From positions 1-64,000 of the forward strand of contig VXCM01000998.1 in the NCBI GenBank assembly GCA_014773175.1: a stretch of DNA of 64,000 nt. The letters are read 5' to 3'. Of the stretch, positions 36,488 through 50,127 are shown in pieces. Source of the DNA: Lucifuga dentata (lineage: Eukaryota > Chordata > Actinopteri > Ophidiiformes > Bythitidae). How positions within the stretch are numbered: position 1 is the stretch's first letter; every line of letters starts with the position of its first letter. The position numbers and the translations under genes were made by a program. Below the pieces are notes generated by a model. It saw only the letters and a list, made by a program, of their open reading frames with translations, searched no databases and had not been told where the DNA came from.

Positions 36488-38756
36488 CACAGTTAGCACC
36501 TGTTGTCGGACTCGACCAGCTGCCCTACTACACCTGCACACAGAGGAGATGGATAGAAAAGGCTTCATTCTTTAAGACATAACACTCATTACGCCAGAAG
36601 AGCACTTTTTTTTTTCCTGTCTTAGACAAATTGTTAACAATCAAGAATTATCAGTAAACTTAACATTTTTTTTATATGCATTATAAATGACCCCACTTCT
36701 GTTTTATAGAGTTTATATTTCACAAAGGAAAGACTCTAGTTTATATTCAGCTGCTTAAGAAAGGAAATGTAGGAAATAACAAAGCAAATTATATTTAAAA
36801 ATCTCTGTTTTACGTCTCCTGTTTCTCAGAGATAAACACTCTCTCCCTCTCCTCCCCTTTATGGCCTTGACTTTGTCCTTCTGCAGAAGGCTACATCTAA
36901 TGTTTCCCCTGTCGTTTCTTCTTAACAACTCTGTCTTGATTTTGGGAAGGAGCGGATGTGTAGGACTCGTTTAAAAGTCTTTTGTGGATTCTTAGTCATG
37001 TCCCCTCCTTCTCTTTACTTGCATTGTTCTATCCTGATTCTGTTTGGTAGAATCTTAGTTGAACGCTGCAGTATCAGAGACGCATTTTGCCAAATTTCCT
37101 ATTTAAATTAAATAAGTGTGGTCTGTAAACAGCCTTACAGTGAAGACTATGTTGTTAGATCATTTACCTATTCTATTTCTCTGGGGGAAAAAAAAAAAGT
37201 TAAGTAGTAAACCAGACTTGAAGACACCAACCAGATTTCCCTCCATTAGAATTCAGTCCATTCCTCCAGCAGGTTTTCCATCCGCACGATTTTAAGTATC
37301 AATAAAGTGTGTTACATAAATGTAAAAAGCACGCCCTCCTCTGCTCACTGAAGTTATATAAATCCTTGGAGGTGACCTTTGTGCTGCGAGGTTCACATAT
37401 GGTGTGTGGTTCGTGGTCGCCCTGCACTTCCCAAAGGTCCAGATGTGGTGTAATAAAGCCCAGTGTGAAAGCGCACACATCTGGAAACGAGCAGACTGGG
37501 AGTAGAAAACACGAGGGACGTCACGCTGGAGTAAATCGCTCATGGAAAGAATATCTCATAAGGCCTTGTGCTGTGCTGTACATTTTACTGTAGTTTGGCC
37601 TGGATTGGCTCATACTGGGCTGAAGGAGGTTTGGATTTAAACTTTCTCTGAGCGGCAGGTATCTCATCTCGTTTATCTTAGATTAAGACTAATACATTTT
37701 TAGAGAAGCTTGTTTTTCTCAGCCGTGTGACCATCATCACAGCAGAAAATGAAGGCGACTATCAAGTACAGTGGCTTTATCTTCCTCCTCGCTCTTTCTC
37801 TCTTCCCGTCCCTCTGTTGGCCAATAGTTACAGTGGCTGTTTTTAATATCGTCACCAGCCCATCCCAGTAAGAAGATCAGTGTCACCGCTGTGCTAGGAA
37901 TAAAAGTGTTTGTGCCTCTGGGAAAGTTGAATGTGGTAATGTGAATGACTCATTAATTATCCCCAACAAAGGCTGTAAACAGATCTGCAGTGTGTTTTTT
38001 AAGTGTGGAGATATGATTCCCATCGTAAAGATTTTAACAGCCCATACACATAAATACACACGTTTCTGTAAACACTGACCCTAAGCTGAAATCATTACAG
38101 GAATATGACAAGGAGAAAAAAAAGCCTTCTTTCTGTAGAGTTATGCTCTATATAGCATTTCTCTTTGATGTTTTATCTAGTTTTTAATGCGTATAATGTT
38201 ATACTTAATATTATATGTCTTGCTTGGTAACAGTGCTCCCTGTCTTACAAAAGGGGGCTTTTTTGTGAAATGATTTTCTTTGCAGTTTAGACTGTAAGGA
38301 GAAATAAAAAAGAAGCCATACTGTAGTAGAAATGGGAATAAGACAAAGAGCCAAAGAGCTGGCTAAGTTTGAAAAGATTTTCCTGGCCATCCTACCCTTC
38401 TTTTTTACACACTAAAACTGAGATTTAAAACACCCTTTAGACACTGAATTTAAAAAAAAAAAAAAAAANAAAAAAAAAAAAAAAAAGGTGTCTGTTTTCG
38501 TGTGGTTGCAGAAAAACAGATGATCTACTGTGCTGTCCCAGTCTGGAACTGTTTAGCTGAAACCAACTTTCTGTCACCTACACTTAGTGATTGCTTGTTA
38601 TAAACAGCAATAGAGATGATCATATAAGTGATGTCATTGATTTGTATTCACGTTTATGTGGTCAGATGACTTTTCAGCATGAAATAATGGTTTAATTGGA
38701 CTTCCTGTTCCCACTGGTTAATATTTACCGCTTACTGGCTGCAATCAAAAACAACC

Positions 38757-38773
38757 AGGGAGGGAGGGAGGGA

Positions 38774-38824
<51 letters not shown>
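38757..38824. repeat. (GGGA)n/(GA)n purine tract
   Basis: Four GGGA units pass into about 25 GA units, an all-purine strand of about 65 bases that could form a triplex (inference). Confidence 0.9.
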
Positions 38825-38826
<2 letters not shown>

Positions 38827-39651
38827 TCAACCTGTGGGCACTGTGTTCATGAGTAAATGGTCTACATCTTCTATCCAAGGATATTCTTGGATTGACACAG
38901 GATTGGATGGCATCCCGAAGTTTGAATCTCTTAGATCTAAGTAATTGGATTGACCTCCTTTCTGTCTTAGCCATGTGGGTTAGCTTTAGCATAATGACCA
39001 TGCTAAGTCATTCTACCTTACCTGTCCTCTGGCTTGTCTCAGCATAACCTTAGCGTTAACCTAGCGTTGGCCTGCTAATGCCTGACATGTGGCCTACATA
39101 TGGCTGTTACTGATGACACCACCTGTTCAGTCTTTTCTTGAACATGGCTGCCTAAGTGGATGGGGCTTTACCCATATGACCTGAGTGTTGGCTGATGTTA
39201 CGGAGGTCACAACATACACACACACACCCCCAATAAAACTCAGAGAGATTAATTTGTCAGCTGAACTAAGCTTGTACTTATGTACCTCAGAGGGTGCACG
39301 TAAAATATTTACCATTTCAGGAAAGCTGTAAGCTATCACAGAGATAAGAGTATAGCATCTCTATAGATTCAGTATTTAATAAGCTAGTAATAAACTTTAC
39401 TTTGAATTATCAAATAAAGAAGATATAGTTGTAATTTACTTTCTACTTCATCCTTCATCCTTCAGGCTTTCAGCAGGTTAGGTGACTAATCCATTCTATA
39501 GATGGCTTTTATTGTGAAATCTCAGCAGGAAGTATTGAGTTCCATTACTAGTATGTAAGTCAACTGAAAACAGTAAACAGATTTGCTGCAAATGAATCAA
39601 TCTGCAGTTAAAATCAGCATTTCTGCTGAATAGAAAAACTCAGTGACAGAG

Positions 39652-39660
39652 CTGTGTGTG

Positions 39661-39692
<32 letters not shown>

Positions 39693-39708
39693 TGCGTGTG
39701 TGTGTGTT
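39652..39708. repeat. (TG)n/(CGTG)n microsatellite
   Basis: TG units flank a central block of CGTG units, giving an uninterrupted alternating purine-pyrimidine tract. Confidence 0.95.
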
Positions 39709-40331
39709 TCATGACACAGTACAGTGCAGGATACATGATGGCTTTTGCTTTGCACTATCATCAAATTAACATGATCAGAAAAGAGGGAAGTTTCCTAAGC
39801 AAATATGACCAAATATATTGATAAAATGGGAGAAATTAGAAATAAAGGGCTTGCTCTAATAATAGTCCAACTCAAATAAAGGCTTGCATGTTTCTTCTTA
39901 TTTGTTCCTTTCTAATATTCCTTCGCTGAATAGATGAATGATGATGATGGCCTTCATTGCATTTAGCAGCTCTACACATCTCACACAGTTCTGACGGTGT
40001 GGAGTTACACAGCTCCGATTTATTAACAGAAGATTTCTGGCTACACAGACACTTTACATCAGTCCAGCTTAAATTAGACATTTGTTCTCAAGCTGAGCTC
40101 TCAACTTTAAAGCAGATATTTACAGACAAATCAAATAGTAGCTGTCAACAAAGTAGATGTAAGAGTTAGCATAAGTGTATATGTAATAAGATCATATGGA
40201 AGGTGACAGATTTCACAGCTGACAAACGCACAGGGTTCTTAAACCTTTTAAAGCCAGGCAGCTTTTACAGATGAGATATTTTTCCAAGCCCCCCTTTATT
40301 TTTACAAGGTCATGAAGTAGAAGGTTAAGTT

Positions 40332-40680
40332 TATATTACATTACATTACATTGACTCATTTGGCAGACATTTTTATTCAGAGTGACTTACAAGAGAGGTA
40401 TAACACAAGCATTGAGCTGATTAAGGAGAAGAATCAAGTAAAACCCACAAAGCAAAGTTCCAGTTCCATATATTGTAGGTACCAAATACTATAAGTATCA
40501 CGTGGCTAGTGTGGGTGCATAAAGTACTTAGACTTTAGTAAAGGTTCATGGAAGAGTTTCGTCTTGAAGCCTTTAAATACAGGGAGGGTTTCAGGAGATC
40601 GATTAGAGATTAATTTACCCTTAAAGAACCACAGAAGAAAACGGTTTAGTTTGAGATGAAATCTGCTATTTAACTTTAAA
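40332..40680. repeat. ATTAC-headed retroelement-like repeat
   Basis: (ATTAC)n is followed by TCATTTGGCAGACATTTTTA and then AGAGTGACTTACAAG. This is a diverged form of the very common fish module 'attacatttggcagacgcttttatccaaagcgacttacaa'. The right limit is uncertain. No coding capacity. Confidence 0.6.
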
Positions 40681-40909
40681 TGACATAAGAAAAAAACAGC
40701 AAAAGCATAGACTGGTGACCATGTCCTATAGCACTGTGCCTAGTATAGTTATTAAGACCTGTTAAGCATTTTATAGTCTAAAGCTTTATGCACTTCAGAC
40801 CTGTTTCATAGTTATCAACACTAAAATTACTATTATGAGAAAACTTAAAGGTCTTCGTTTTCACTGGTTGCTTTATCTGTACTTAATTTTATTTTGCGTA
40901 TATACCTAT

Positions 40910-40911
<2 letters not shown>

Positions 40912-40960
<49 letters not shown>

Positions 40961-41015
40961 NACACACACACACACCACAACACAACACAACACAACACAA
41001 CACACACACACACAC
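40912..41015. repeat. (CA)n microsatellite interrupted by (ACAAC)n, with an N
   Basis: A long CA tract carries an N at 40961, then CACAA units (40976-41000) and more CA. The N in the middle means the length is not reliable. Confidence 0.95.
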
Positions 41016-42149
41016 TCACTAGTATTTTCAGGACTCGGCTGCAGGTTCATTAAAATTTAGCTTATTTAATTTTTGTTAGCATTATGATACATCAAGGAAA
41101 AAGTAATACATAAATACATAGAAACTGTAGGTTTTCTCACTGCTTTCACAGTTTGGTGTCATCCAAATGGACAGAAGTTTATCTCGACATTATGCTTTTT
41201 TAGTATTCATCGTTAAATATACTAAGATGGCATTTATTTCAGCGTGGGCTTGATTTGTATTGCAAACCTCATTTATCTTTGCTTCAGGGATCTACATCAT
41301 AACATGTAGATCTTCTTAAACTCATCCTTCAGTTCATCTCTGGTTGTTAAATCCTTAAACGTGGAGGTTCAGCGCAGCTTCAGATCTATAATAACAATTA
41401 GCACTAGCTTTGCACTGTTAACATAAGGTGAACTTTTGGCCTTATAAACACTTGAGGAGAGTTTGGTTTACATTTCTGTGGTTCAGTAAGTCTTTGTCCT
41501 GTTCTGTCTGGTCTGTAGTGGATTTTCTCACAGAGCCCAGTATCTGCTACAGGAGTGTGTGTTTTTTCTCAGTGTACTTTTGAATAATTAGTTTCTCCGT
41601 GCCAAAAGGCCAGAAGTAGAACGTACATTTTACTCAATGACTGTACTTAAGTCTCTTTATGAAACAACTGCATTTTACTTGAGTATTTCCATTTTGTGCT
41701 GCATTCTAGTACTCCAGAAGGGAACTTTGTACTTTTTAACTGCAGTTCATCTGTTTGAAGTCCTGAACACAGTACAGTACAGTATAGTACAGTACACAGT
41801 ACAGCAGTTACTTTGAAGATTCAGAGTTTACATTTAACATGAAAATAAACATATCAGTTATTTATTTTGTTAGGTAAAAACCTTGTATCTCTGTCTTGTT
41901 TTAAACTGAAAGCCTCTTTGCTGTATTTTTGGGATTTTTTTTTTATTCTAAAATTTTCTCTATGCAATTCCAAGCAACATTTTATCTCTTTTTTTTTTTT
42001 TTTTTTTTTTGAGTTTGTAGATGTCTCTGGATTTTTCTGTCATATGAAAATGGTTTTATTTTTATTTTTTTTTTATTTTAAACTCTTTTTTCCAAAGTCA
42101 AATTGGCTTGTATCTCCTAATTTGAGGATTTGAATGAATGATGCATAAC

Positions 42150-42723
42150 TTAAAGGACCATACCATCCATTTTGCATGTTTGAGCTTAATATGTTCAATT
42201 TTCATACATGTAAAGTTATTGATGATCATTTCCCAAAGGACAAAACTCTATTTCAGCTTTCCTGATATTTTGAAAAACCTCTTAATCTTTCAAAATCAAA
42301 TATTCAAGTAATATACCCACCTAAAAAATTGATGTTTTGCCTGCTAATAGTTGTGCAGCCATATGAAGTCATGGTCGTTTAAATTTTTCGATAAACGTAG
42401 CTCTTCTTTTGGGACTATATTCCCCGGTGGAGACAAACATTCACTCTGCGTTTTTTATTGCGCTTAAACACTAAAATTACGACACTTTGAAAAAAAATTG
42501 AATACACGTGTTGTTGCTACCTATCCCAAGAACGTTTCAAGTATCAACAAGTTGATTTTAAAAGTGCACCAGAATGAACTGAAACCACTGGCGGTCTGGA
42601 AGGTAGGGAAAAAAAAAATTAATTCACTGTTCCACTTTGGGAAATGATTGTCAGTAATGTTACATGTATGAAAATTGAATATATTAGGCTTAAACATGGA
42701 AAATGGACATTATGGTCCTTTAA
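42150..42723 (+). mobile_element. TTAA-bounded MITE, family 1, copy D
   Basis: Starts TTAAAGGACCATACCATCC and ends TTATGGTCCTTTAA; inner arms are GCATGTTTGAGCTT and GGCTTAAACATG. About 574 bases, intact at both ends and without an N. Very close to copy B in the block CTTCTTTTGGGACTATATTC. No coding capacity. Confidence 0.88.
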
Positions 42724-45219
42724 TAAACGAATAATATCACTGTAGAGAATGTTAAGATTATTTTTACAGCCTGTGCATGGGGTGATATAATATAATAATA
42801 ATGTCTTTGTGACTGTACTTATTTCTGTCAGTTGAATAGCAATTTAAAAGGCAGTGTGTATATATAACTCAGCTTCAGTCACAATACTTTCCTCGTTGCT
42901 ATTTCCTGACTTTCGTTGTCTGAACACAGTGAATTTGGGGCATGACTCCATGTTTTTCAGGATATCGTCNCCCCTTCACTATTACATTCCTTTTCACTTT
43001 ATGGTGACCAGATTTGGGAAGCTTCTTTCTGCGCTTCCTGCATTTCCTGTCTTCCTGCTGGTGTCTGGACTACTTTTGCTTTTTCCACTTTGTAGTGAGC
43101 ACCTCCATTTAGTTTAGATGCCAGTTTTGCTTAATTTCTCTTTGCCTGCTGGCAAACATCACTGAAATGGCAATCTTGCACATAGAAAAAAAAAAAAGGA
43201 CTTTATGCTGAGTGTTAGGTCTGTGTTACGGTTTCTTTTGGATGATCAAATTCATTCCCCTAATAGGCATTAATACTCACCACTCTCAGTTCATATTGGC
43301 TTAAGCTGTTCTAAATTGATGCAGGGCTGCAGGTATTCACACAACATTCATACAGGGAGAATGCAAGGAGTTAAGATTTTTCTACTAGCCTAGAAATCTG
43401 TCACCACTCTTTAAATCCACTCTGTGATCCCTTATGGCACACCTCCACACTCAGCCAGAGACAGCTGCATACACAAATCAATGTACAGTGTACAATCCAC
43501 AGGAGTTTTTTTATTTGGACATGTCATGCTCTGTAACCTGTAATTGTCCTGAGGTTGTTTAATCACAGTCTGTCTTCTGTGGCTCACATCTCAGTGCAAG
43601 AATTGCAAGAATGTTCTTATGTTTTAAGGTATTTTCAGACCTGTAGTTCATTTGTTTTGTTTTTTTTCTGAATCAATGACAAAATTTGTTCATTTTGGGT
43701 AATAAGGAAAAAAAATCCAGGAAAACCAAAATATATCAACAAAAGCCATCTGAAACGCTTTTCTAATTGATAATGAATGTCTGGAGATGGGAGCAACAAA
43801 ATCAAAACAGGAAGTTACTGTATGCTGTAGCATATGTTACTAGTCATAGTAACATTACTAGTCATAGTAACACAGTAACATATCAAGCAAAAGTATTCCA
43901 GCTGAATTTGACTGAACTTCAAGACATCAAAAAACATGCCCATTGTTTTACAAGACATGCACAACACATGACGACAAGATGGCTTAACAGGAGAATGAAG
44001 GACATCATGCGACATGCCGACCTTCAACTTGTTAACCTGAAGACATTTCACAGCATCTGCTTGATTTTATGGATAATCGAAGATGTAGATTAACGTTAAC
44101 CATGAGCATCTTTTCGTCATCTCTCTTTGTTTCTAGATCAATCGATAGATGGATAAAATCACCTTGTAGTTGGGTCAGAAGTAGTTCAGATCATATTCAC
44201 ACCACAAACAATTTATTTAGGACTGGACAGGCAGTTGTTTTGATGTGGACCTGAGCATGAGAACCTTCGTATTTCACTACAGCTTGTGAAAAATTAAGGC
44301 TTTGAATCTGTGTATTGACATACAAAGAGGACTTAGTGCAGAAAAGCTCTATGATCTGAAACAAATGCTCCAAATGAAACAGGCATGAAACTAGCATTAG
44401 TTTAATACTTATAAAACATATGTGGAGATGTTGACTTCCAAGCAAAGGGTTTAGATGTTGTTGTGAGTATTTTACATAAAGCATTCATGACATACTTACT
44501 CAAAAACACTAGTTTATATGTTCTAATGAGAGAAGTGGTCCATGCTGACTTTTACATTTCATCATCTCTCACAGCCAGATTACAGTAGTTTCAAACATTT
44601 ACTGTATCTGCTCATATTTATCCCCGAGGCTGCCGGTAATGTTAAAACGTCCACTCTCCTTACTCGGAGAGTGCTTAGTTAGCACAACCTAAGCTGCAGC
44701 AGGTCATCCAAGCAAGTTTCTGGCACTGAGAAATGGCATATTGACACAGGCTTGGCGAGTGAGTGGGATTAGTGTTTGCTCTAAAAGATAACTCTGTTTT
44801 CCTAATGACTGAGCACATTTACTCAGTGCTTGTCAAACACATCCTATACAGGGAAGCAAATTGACTCAGGTCACTCAGCCCTCCGTCATCATCAAAGTAC
44901 AGTTCTGCTCCAATACAGACATTATTATTATTTTTCTCTAGTATTTGAAGTTGCACAAGTGTCTGATCCATTCAGTGCAACTTTAAACAATTCAGTATTT
45001 CTGCTATGTGGAACTTTATACTTTTTGAAGTTACATTTCTGAGGCACATATTGCACTTCTTTAACTCCACAATGTTGACCTGTAGTTACATAACAAAAAA
45101 ATAATCACATGGTAAACAAAAAAAAAAAAAATGNAAAAAAAAAAAAAAATGTAGGATTTTAAACAAATCTGAAGTATCTGGAGTTGTGAGACATGCTACA
45201 AAGTTGAAATAGTTATAGT

Positions 45220-45620
45220 TTAGCACAGATTTTTTTATTATACAGATTTCTGTGCTCTTATTTTCATTTAGGATCTATTTTTGACTGTAATGCTTTAGTG
45301 TTAAAAAAAAAAAAAAACACACTGATCCACCTCTACTGTCCCTTGCTGCAGCACCGCTGTGCACACTGAGCAAAAATGTGCCATTTTAGTTGCTGTCTCT
45401 TTAAGACCCCTCCTGAAGCCTGCTCTGTTCTGATTGGCCAGCTGCATCTCACCAAACACTCGCTCACTTGGTTCGTACTTCATGAGTGTGTCTAACCTGG
45501 TGTTTTGATGACAAATTCACGTGTTACATGTTGATGAAGGCTTGTTACGGAAGTCAAACACTAATCAAACACCTCAAAATTTGCAACTTTGACAGGAGTT
45601 TTGCTTTAATTGGGTATCAT
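45220..45620 (-). mobile_element. Family-2 MITE-like element, minus copy
   Basis: Contains TTCTGATTGGCCAGCTGCAT, shared with about 51689 and found in reverse at 55738 and 63058. Also contains reverse-oriented blocks equivalent to 63110-63190 (CAGTGT-GCAGCAAGG and GTGGATCAGTG). The ends are not clear. No coding capacity. Confidence 0.6.
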
Positions 45621-47347
45621 TACAACATTACTTTTTTTTCCACCATTGACATACAGACATGCTTTCTGCCTTTCTGCATTTGTTTATGAGCCTGTGCACT
45701 TTTCATATATTTACTTCATCTCTCCTGAAGGTTTTACAATTTCTTTATGATTGATGTGTGGCAGCAAGAAAACTTAGCCTCGGTCCAAGTGGGTTTGGTG
45801 TGCAGATGAAATGTTTCGTCCCATCCAGGCCATGAGGAAAGCCGCCTTAACCTCGGTATTTTCTGAACGGAGGCCTGCTGTCTCTAAGCTGTCAGAAAGA
45901 TTCCATGGTGCGTTTTTGAACAGAGCCGTGCACGTTAGAATCTCAGTCCAGTTTTCTAGGTTGAATTTCATCTGGAAATCAATCATGGTGAACTATAAAA
46001 GCATTAGTATGTGACTGACTCATGGTGATCTAATTCATCCCATTTCTGAAGTCTTTAGCCATGGTTTGAAGCTGACACATCCCCCACCCATCCATGTAAA
46101 TAAACATGCTGGGTGGAGGGTGCATGGATGTGGGAGAGATGCATGTAAAGGGATTGAGCTATAGAAGATATTACATCATCAGAGTGTAGAAGGTTGTAAA
46201 TTCTGCTTCTAGCCAGTAAGACCTTTTTAATACCAGACAGTTTGGTATCACTGTGTTAAACTGACATAAACACAACCCTCCTGCTTTTCACTGTGAGGAA
46301 TAATCAACACTATTATATTTCACGTTACAGTCGCCCTTTTTCTTTCTCCTTTGTTGGCGTGTCCTGGCTCTGCGTCTCTCGAGACTCTTGAAGCATTTAT
46401 CCATGGGTGTGATCTGTTCAGGACAAAGTGAATCTCAACAGTAGCCTGAGTCATTCACTGCTTTATATCATATCTCTGTTTTAAAAGCAAACAGTCTTCA
46501 AAACAGCTGTGTGTGTTATGAATGAGACGTATATCCAGCCGCATCCATGACTGCTGGCATTTTGATATTAGCCTGGGATTAACGATCATAAAGTCAGAGT
46601 GAAACTTCCAATTTAATTACAAGAGCTTCAGTTTTACCTGCCGACCTGTATACTTACATTAACTGTTGTCTTTACAAGTTTTAAGTTTCCAGAGCAATAG
46701 CATGAGCAGACTGTGTACCAAGTTAATCACAAAATGATCTGGGAGAAGGCAGACAGCAGCTATTGAATAGAATGTTAAAACACATCAGCAAGGGAGTTTG
46801 GGCGAGGGAGTTGGAACACAACAGGAGTGTCAGTGCACTAATACAGATTGGGCATGTCTTCATTAAAAATCATTTCTTAAGCCATAGTGGCTACATAATG
46901 AGCTCTTGTTGACAAATTCTTCTTGAAAATTAGTTATATTTTATGTATTTTTGTCATTTCCTGTGCAATACATTGTAAAACAAACAGTGTATTGCTGATT
47001 TTTTTTTTTTTTTTTTTTNTTTTTTTTTTTTTTTTTTTAATCTGGAGGTGGCCTCAAACTTCTGGCCTGTAGTGTATCTCTGAGGGGAAGTAAAATGCAG
47101 GTGGGAATCTGCATAAACTGAATGGCTCCTTTTTAAAAACTCTGAAGTATTTTGACCGAAAGAGCTTTTGAGAGTTGGAGTGCTCTCAGCTCTCACGGAT
47201 GCTTCAGGTTCTTCACATGCATATTTTCATCTGTAGCACACAAGCATCACATTTGGAAATGCTGAGAAAAACGCCTCTTGAGTGCAGCCACACCCTTGTC
47301 TGCAGTGCTGCATTGTGCTGGCAAAGATTCAAGCTAAGGACTCCAAT

Positions 47348-47385
47348 GAGAGAGAGAGAGAGAGAGAGGGGGATAGAGAGAGAGG
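47348..47385. repeat. (GA)n microsatellite
   Basis: GA repeats with a GGGGATA interruption. Confidence 0.9.
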
Positions 47386-47593
47386 GTTGAATCAATAAGC
47401 GATGCCCTGGTGAGTCACATGAAGTCAGAAGGATCCAGTAGCAAGGTTAGGCTGTTTTATTGTCTGTATTGTCCTGAATTGAGGTCAGCTGGAAATGCTG
47501 AGAACGTACCTGAATATGCTGCTTTTAACTCGTGTAAGTTGACCAGTGCAGATGGTCAATACAATGAAAACGTCTGTCAGTAAAGAAGGTTTT

Positions 47594-48012
47594 TATCAAA
47601 GGAAAATACCAACGATATTGCATGTTTGAGCCCAATACTGTATATACAACCTGCATACATGCTGGGTTACTGACAACCAGTTCCCAAAACATGCTACTTG
47701 AGTGGTAAATTTTAGAATTTTTTTTCCTACCTTACAGACTGCCATTGTTTTCAGTTCATTCCAGTACGCTATAAAAATATATTTGAAGAAACTTGAAACA
47801 TGCTTGAGATAAGTAATCCATCACAGTAAATACTATGTCTACTAAGTTTTTTGTCAATGTAATTTTATTTAACCAACCCAACACGGAGCTGCATGGAAGA
47901 CAATGTATTTCTCTACCAGGAAATATAGTCCCAGGAGAAGATGGTATTTAGCGAGAAATGGGATTGTATATATTGGGTTCAAACATGCAAAATCACCAGT
48001 ATGGTCCTTTAA
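47594..48012 (-). mobile_element. TTAA-bounded MITE, family 1, copy E (shortened)
   Basis: The left end is degraded (ATCAAAGGAAAATACC). The right end is intact (CAGTATGGTCCTTTAA). The interior runs parallel to copy A, including TAAATTTTAGAATT and CAGTTCATTCCAGTACGCT. About 170-190 bases shorter than copies C and D because of an internal deletion. No coding capacity. Confidence 0.8.
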
Positions 48013-48858
48013 GTCTTTCCTAGTAAATTTTGGACAATGCTCAGTTGTAGCTTAGTTGTTTCACTCACTGAAGTTGTCAACATTTGTTCAACAAAGGACT
48101 TAAATTCAGTGGCATCTTTTGAAATTGGCCTTATTTTTATGAGCTATTTGATTTGTAATGCTGAAAAACTCATCACTTGCTGAGTTTGGGATTGTAGTTT
48201 CTTTTCCTGGTTTGTATCTGAGAGTCTTTATGTGGGGGTCTGCAGTGGGGGGGCAGTGGTCAGTCTGATGTTTAACTCAACAATCAGGTCTTGTTCTTCT
48301 ATATGTTGGTGGAGTGACTCACGGGGCTGAGCTGAGCTGTGGGCTGAGTGGAAGGAATGACAGCAACACGTGACCATCAAACTTCAGCTCTTCTCCTGCT
48401 TTTGTGATAAGAGCACAAAGACGAGACCAGACACCAGAGCCCGACAAACGTCTGTAGGAACAGGATTATCTTTGTGTTATGGATATCTGGTGGTGGAAAG
48501 CAAGAAGAAGGTGATACGACCAGAAATGTGCTGTGCAGAGGTGATTTATTGGTGCCAAAAAAGTGCAAAAATGACCAAAGAGCGCTCAAAAATATTTTCA
48601 GTGCAAAGACAATACAAATAAATACAAAATAAAAATTGGTATATACAGCAGGCTATGCCAGTTTACTGGCCCCACTACTTGCCCAGCAGATCAAGGTAGT
48701 GTTTCACATAGTCCCCTAAAACATACCTGTAGCCCCACCTCAGACTCTACTATTGAAACAATACATGCATAAATAAAATAAATAAACATTCTACAAACAA
48801 AATATACATGGGATTAATTTGTATATGAATCATGGTCACATAGAAAAAGCTACAATTT

Positions 48859-48889
48859 CATGATAATAGCTCTGAGAGCTATTATCATG
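48859..48889. repeat. Perfect 31-base palindrome
   Basis: Left arm CATGATAATAGCTCT (48859-48873), one central G, right arm AGAGCTATTATCATG (48875-48889). All 15 pairs match. Confidence 0.97.
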
Positions 48890-49619
48890 CCTCATCACCA
48901 CAACGTGTTTCATCTCTCCTTTCCACCGACCGACCGAAATAAGTGTGAAAATTTCTTGTGGTTTATGGATTTCCACTCCCACCAACATCCAGGTTACTTC
49001 TTTTTAGATGTTGTTTATGGATTTTTAATCTTAAAAAAATGAAACAATTGAGCAGATTCTAGGTTGTGGTGTGTCTGTTCTGATATATATATATATACAT
49101 ATATATAGTGTGTGTGTGTGCATATATAATCAGTCAGCTGTGGATTGATGTGTTGTAACTTGAGAGATTTTTTTGAACTTTAATTGTTATTCTGATTTAG
49201 CAAAGAGAAAATATCTGTCTCATAAACCTCGTTGTCGGAGGGGAGTCGTCAGCAGCTGCTGTTTGAATGGTTGTAATACATAATCACATGCACAGATGAA
49301 AGTTGTAGATGACATAAATGAAGCACAGGTGCAGAGTGAGCGCTCTGTTGTCTGGAAACCAGGACAAACCGTGCACGATGATTCGATCACAATTAACATT
49401 CACATCAACAGAAACACACGAGGAAATACAAATTAAACCTCTCACAGGTGATGTAGATTAGAAAGTATGAAATGAAACACTACATGAGAATTGGTCTTGT
49501 GAATTAAATAAAAGGAAATGATTTGTGCTGATGTAAGTGAAATAATTTTTAGCTCTCATTATCTGACAAACTTGATCAACAAATTATTATATTATAAGCT
49601 TACGACTTTATCTGACACT

Positions 49620-49870
49620 TTGATTATATTTGGCAACATTTTTTTTTCAAACTTCATGTAAATTGATTGAAATTAGCATGAATCAGACTAAGATTACTGG
49701 AGTAACAGACCTAGACTGTGTGACTGTAAATTCATTTATTGAGGCAAGTAAATATTTGGTGAATTGTGCAATCCCATTAATTCCATCCAAACGTCTTACT
49801 CACATTTTTGCCTTAATGGCAATACAGACAGAAAATTGGGGTATAGCATGCATGTAAACAAAGTGGGAAT
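49620..49870. repeat. Family-3 diverged interspersed repeat
   Basis: Shares with 16655-16985 the order GGAGTAA, GACTGTAAAT, CCCATTAATTCCATCC (a variant of CCTATTAATT) and CTTACTCACATTTTTGCCTT. Non-coding. Confidence 0.55.
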
Positions 49871-50127
49871 CAGTCACAGTCGCCTCCTAAAAACAATGAC
49901 AGCGTGCACGTGTTAAGGTCCCAGTACGCTGCATATCAAGCAGAGCTTTCAGGGCAAAAAGACATTTGCAAGACTCAAGACATGATGCTTCACGTTCTTT
50001 CACTCAAAGGCAAACTTTTATCTTTTGTCACTGATTCTGCCCCCACCACCTATATAACCAGCCATTTGATATTTGGACCAAGTACAACCAGGAGAGGTAT
50101 CAGAAGTAGCAAAGTCTAGAGACAGTT

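Larger units (their letters stand above)
28349..38000 (+). other. Intron 2, first part
   Basis: The intron starts at the donor GTAAGC; retention would add 15 codons before a stop at 28394-28396. An 18-base palindrome lies at 28376-28393. The rest holds MITE copy C (30326-30913), a LINE 3' coding remnant (33273-33540), a GA-rich stretch (about 32500-32570), A-runs with an N at 29924, and CA/TG microsatellites. No other gene is seen: the protein reads straight from GPVLE to AFGNAK, so no constitutive exon is missing. Confidence 0.75.
38001..48050 (+). other. Intron 2, middle part
   Basis: Dense in simple repeats (GA 38757-38824, TG/CG 39652-39708, CA 40912-41015, A- and T-runs with N at 38469, 45134 and 47019). 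It holds MITE copies D and E, a minus-orientation family-2 element (about 45220-45620), and an ATTAC-headed retroelement-like tail (40332-40680). The 108-codon frame at 43767-44093 has no domain or splice support and is taken as chance. Confidence 0.7.

Noticed and set aside
43767..44093. 108-codon ORF on the plus strand
   Set aside because: No recognisable domain, ordinary intron composition, includes a local tandem repeat (ACTAGTCATAGTAAC twice) and no promoter or splice context.
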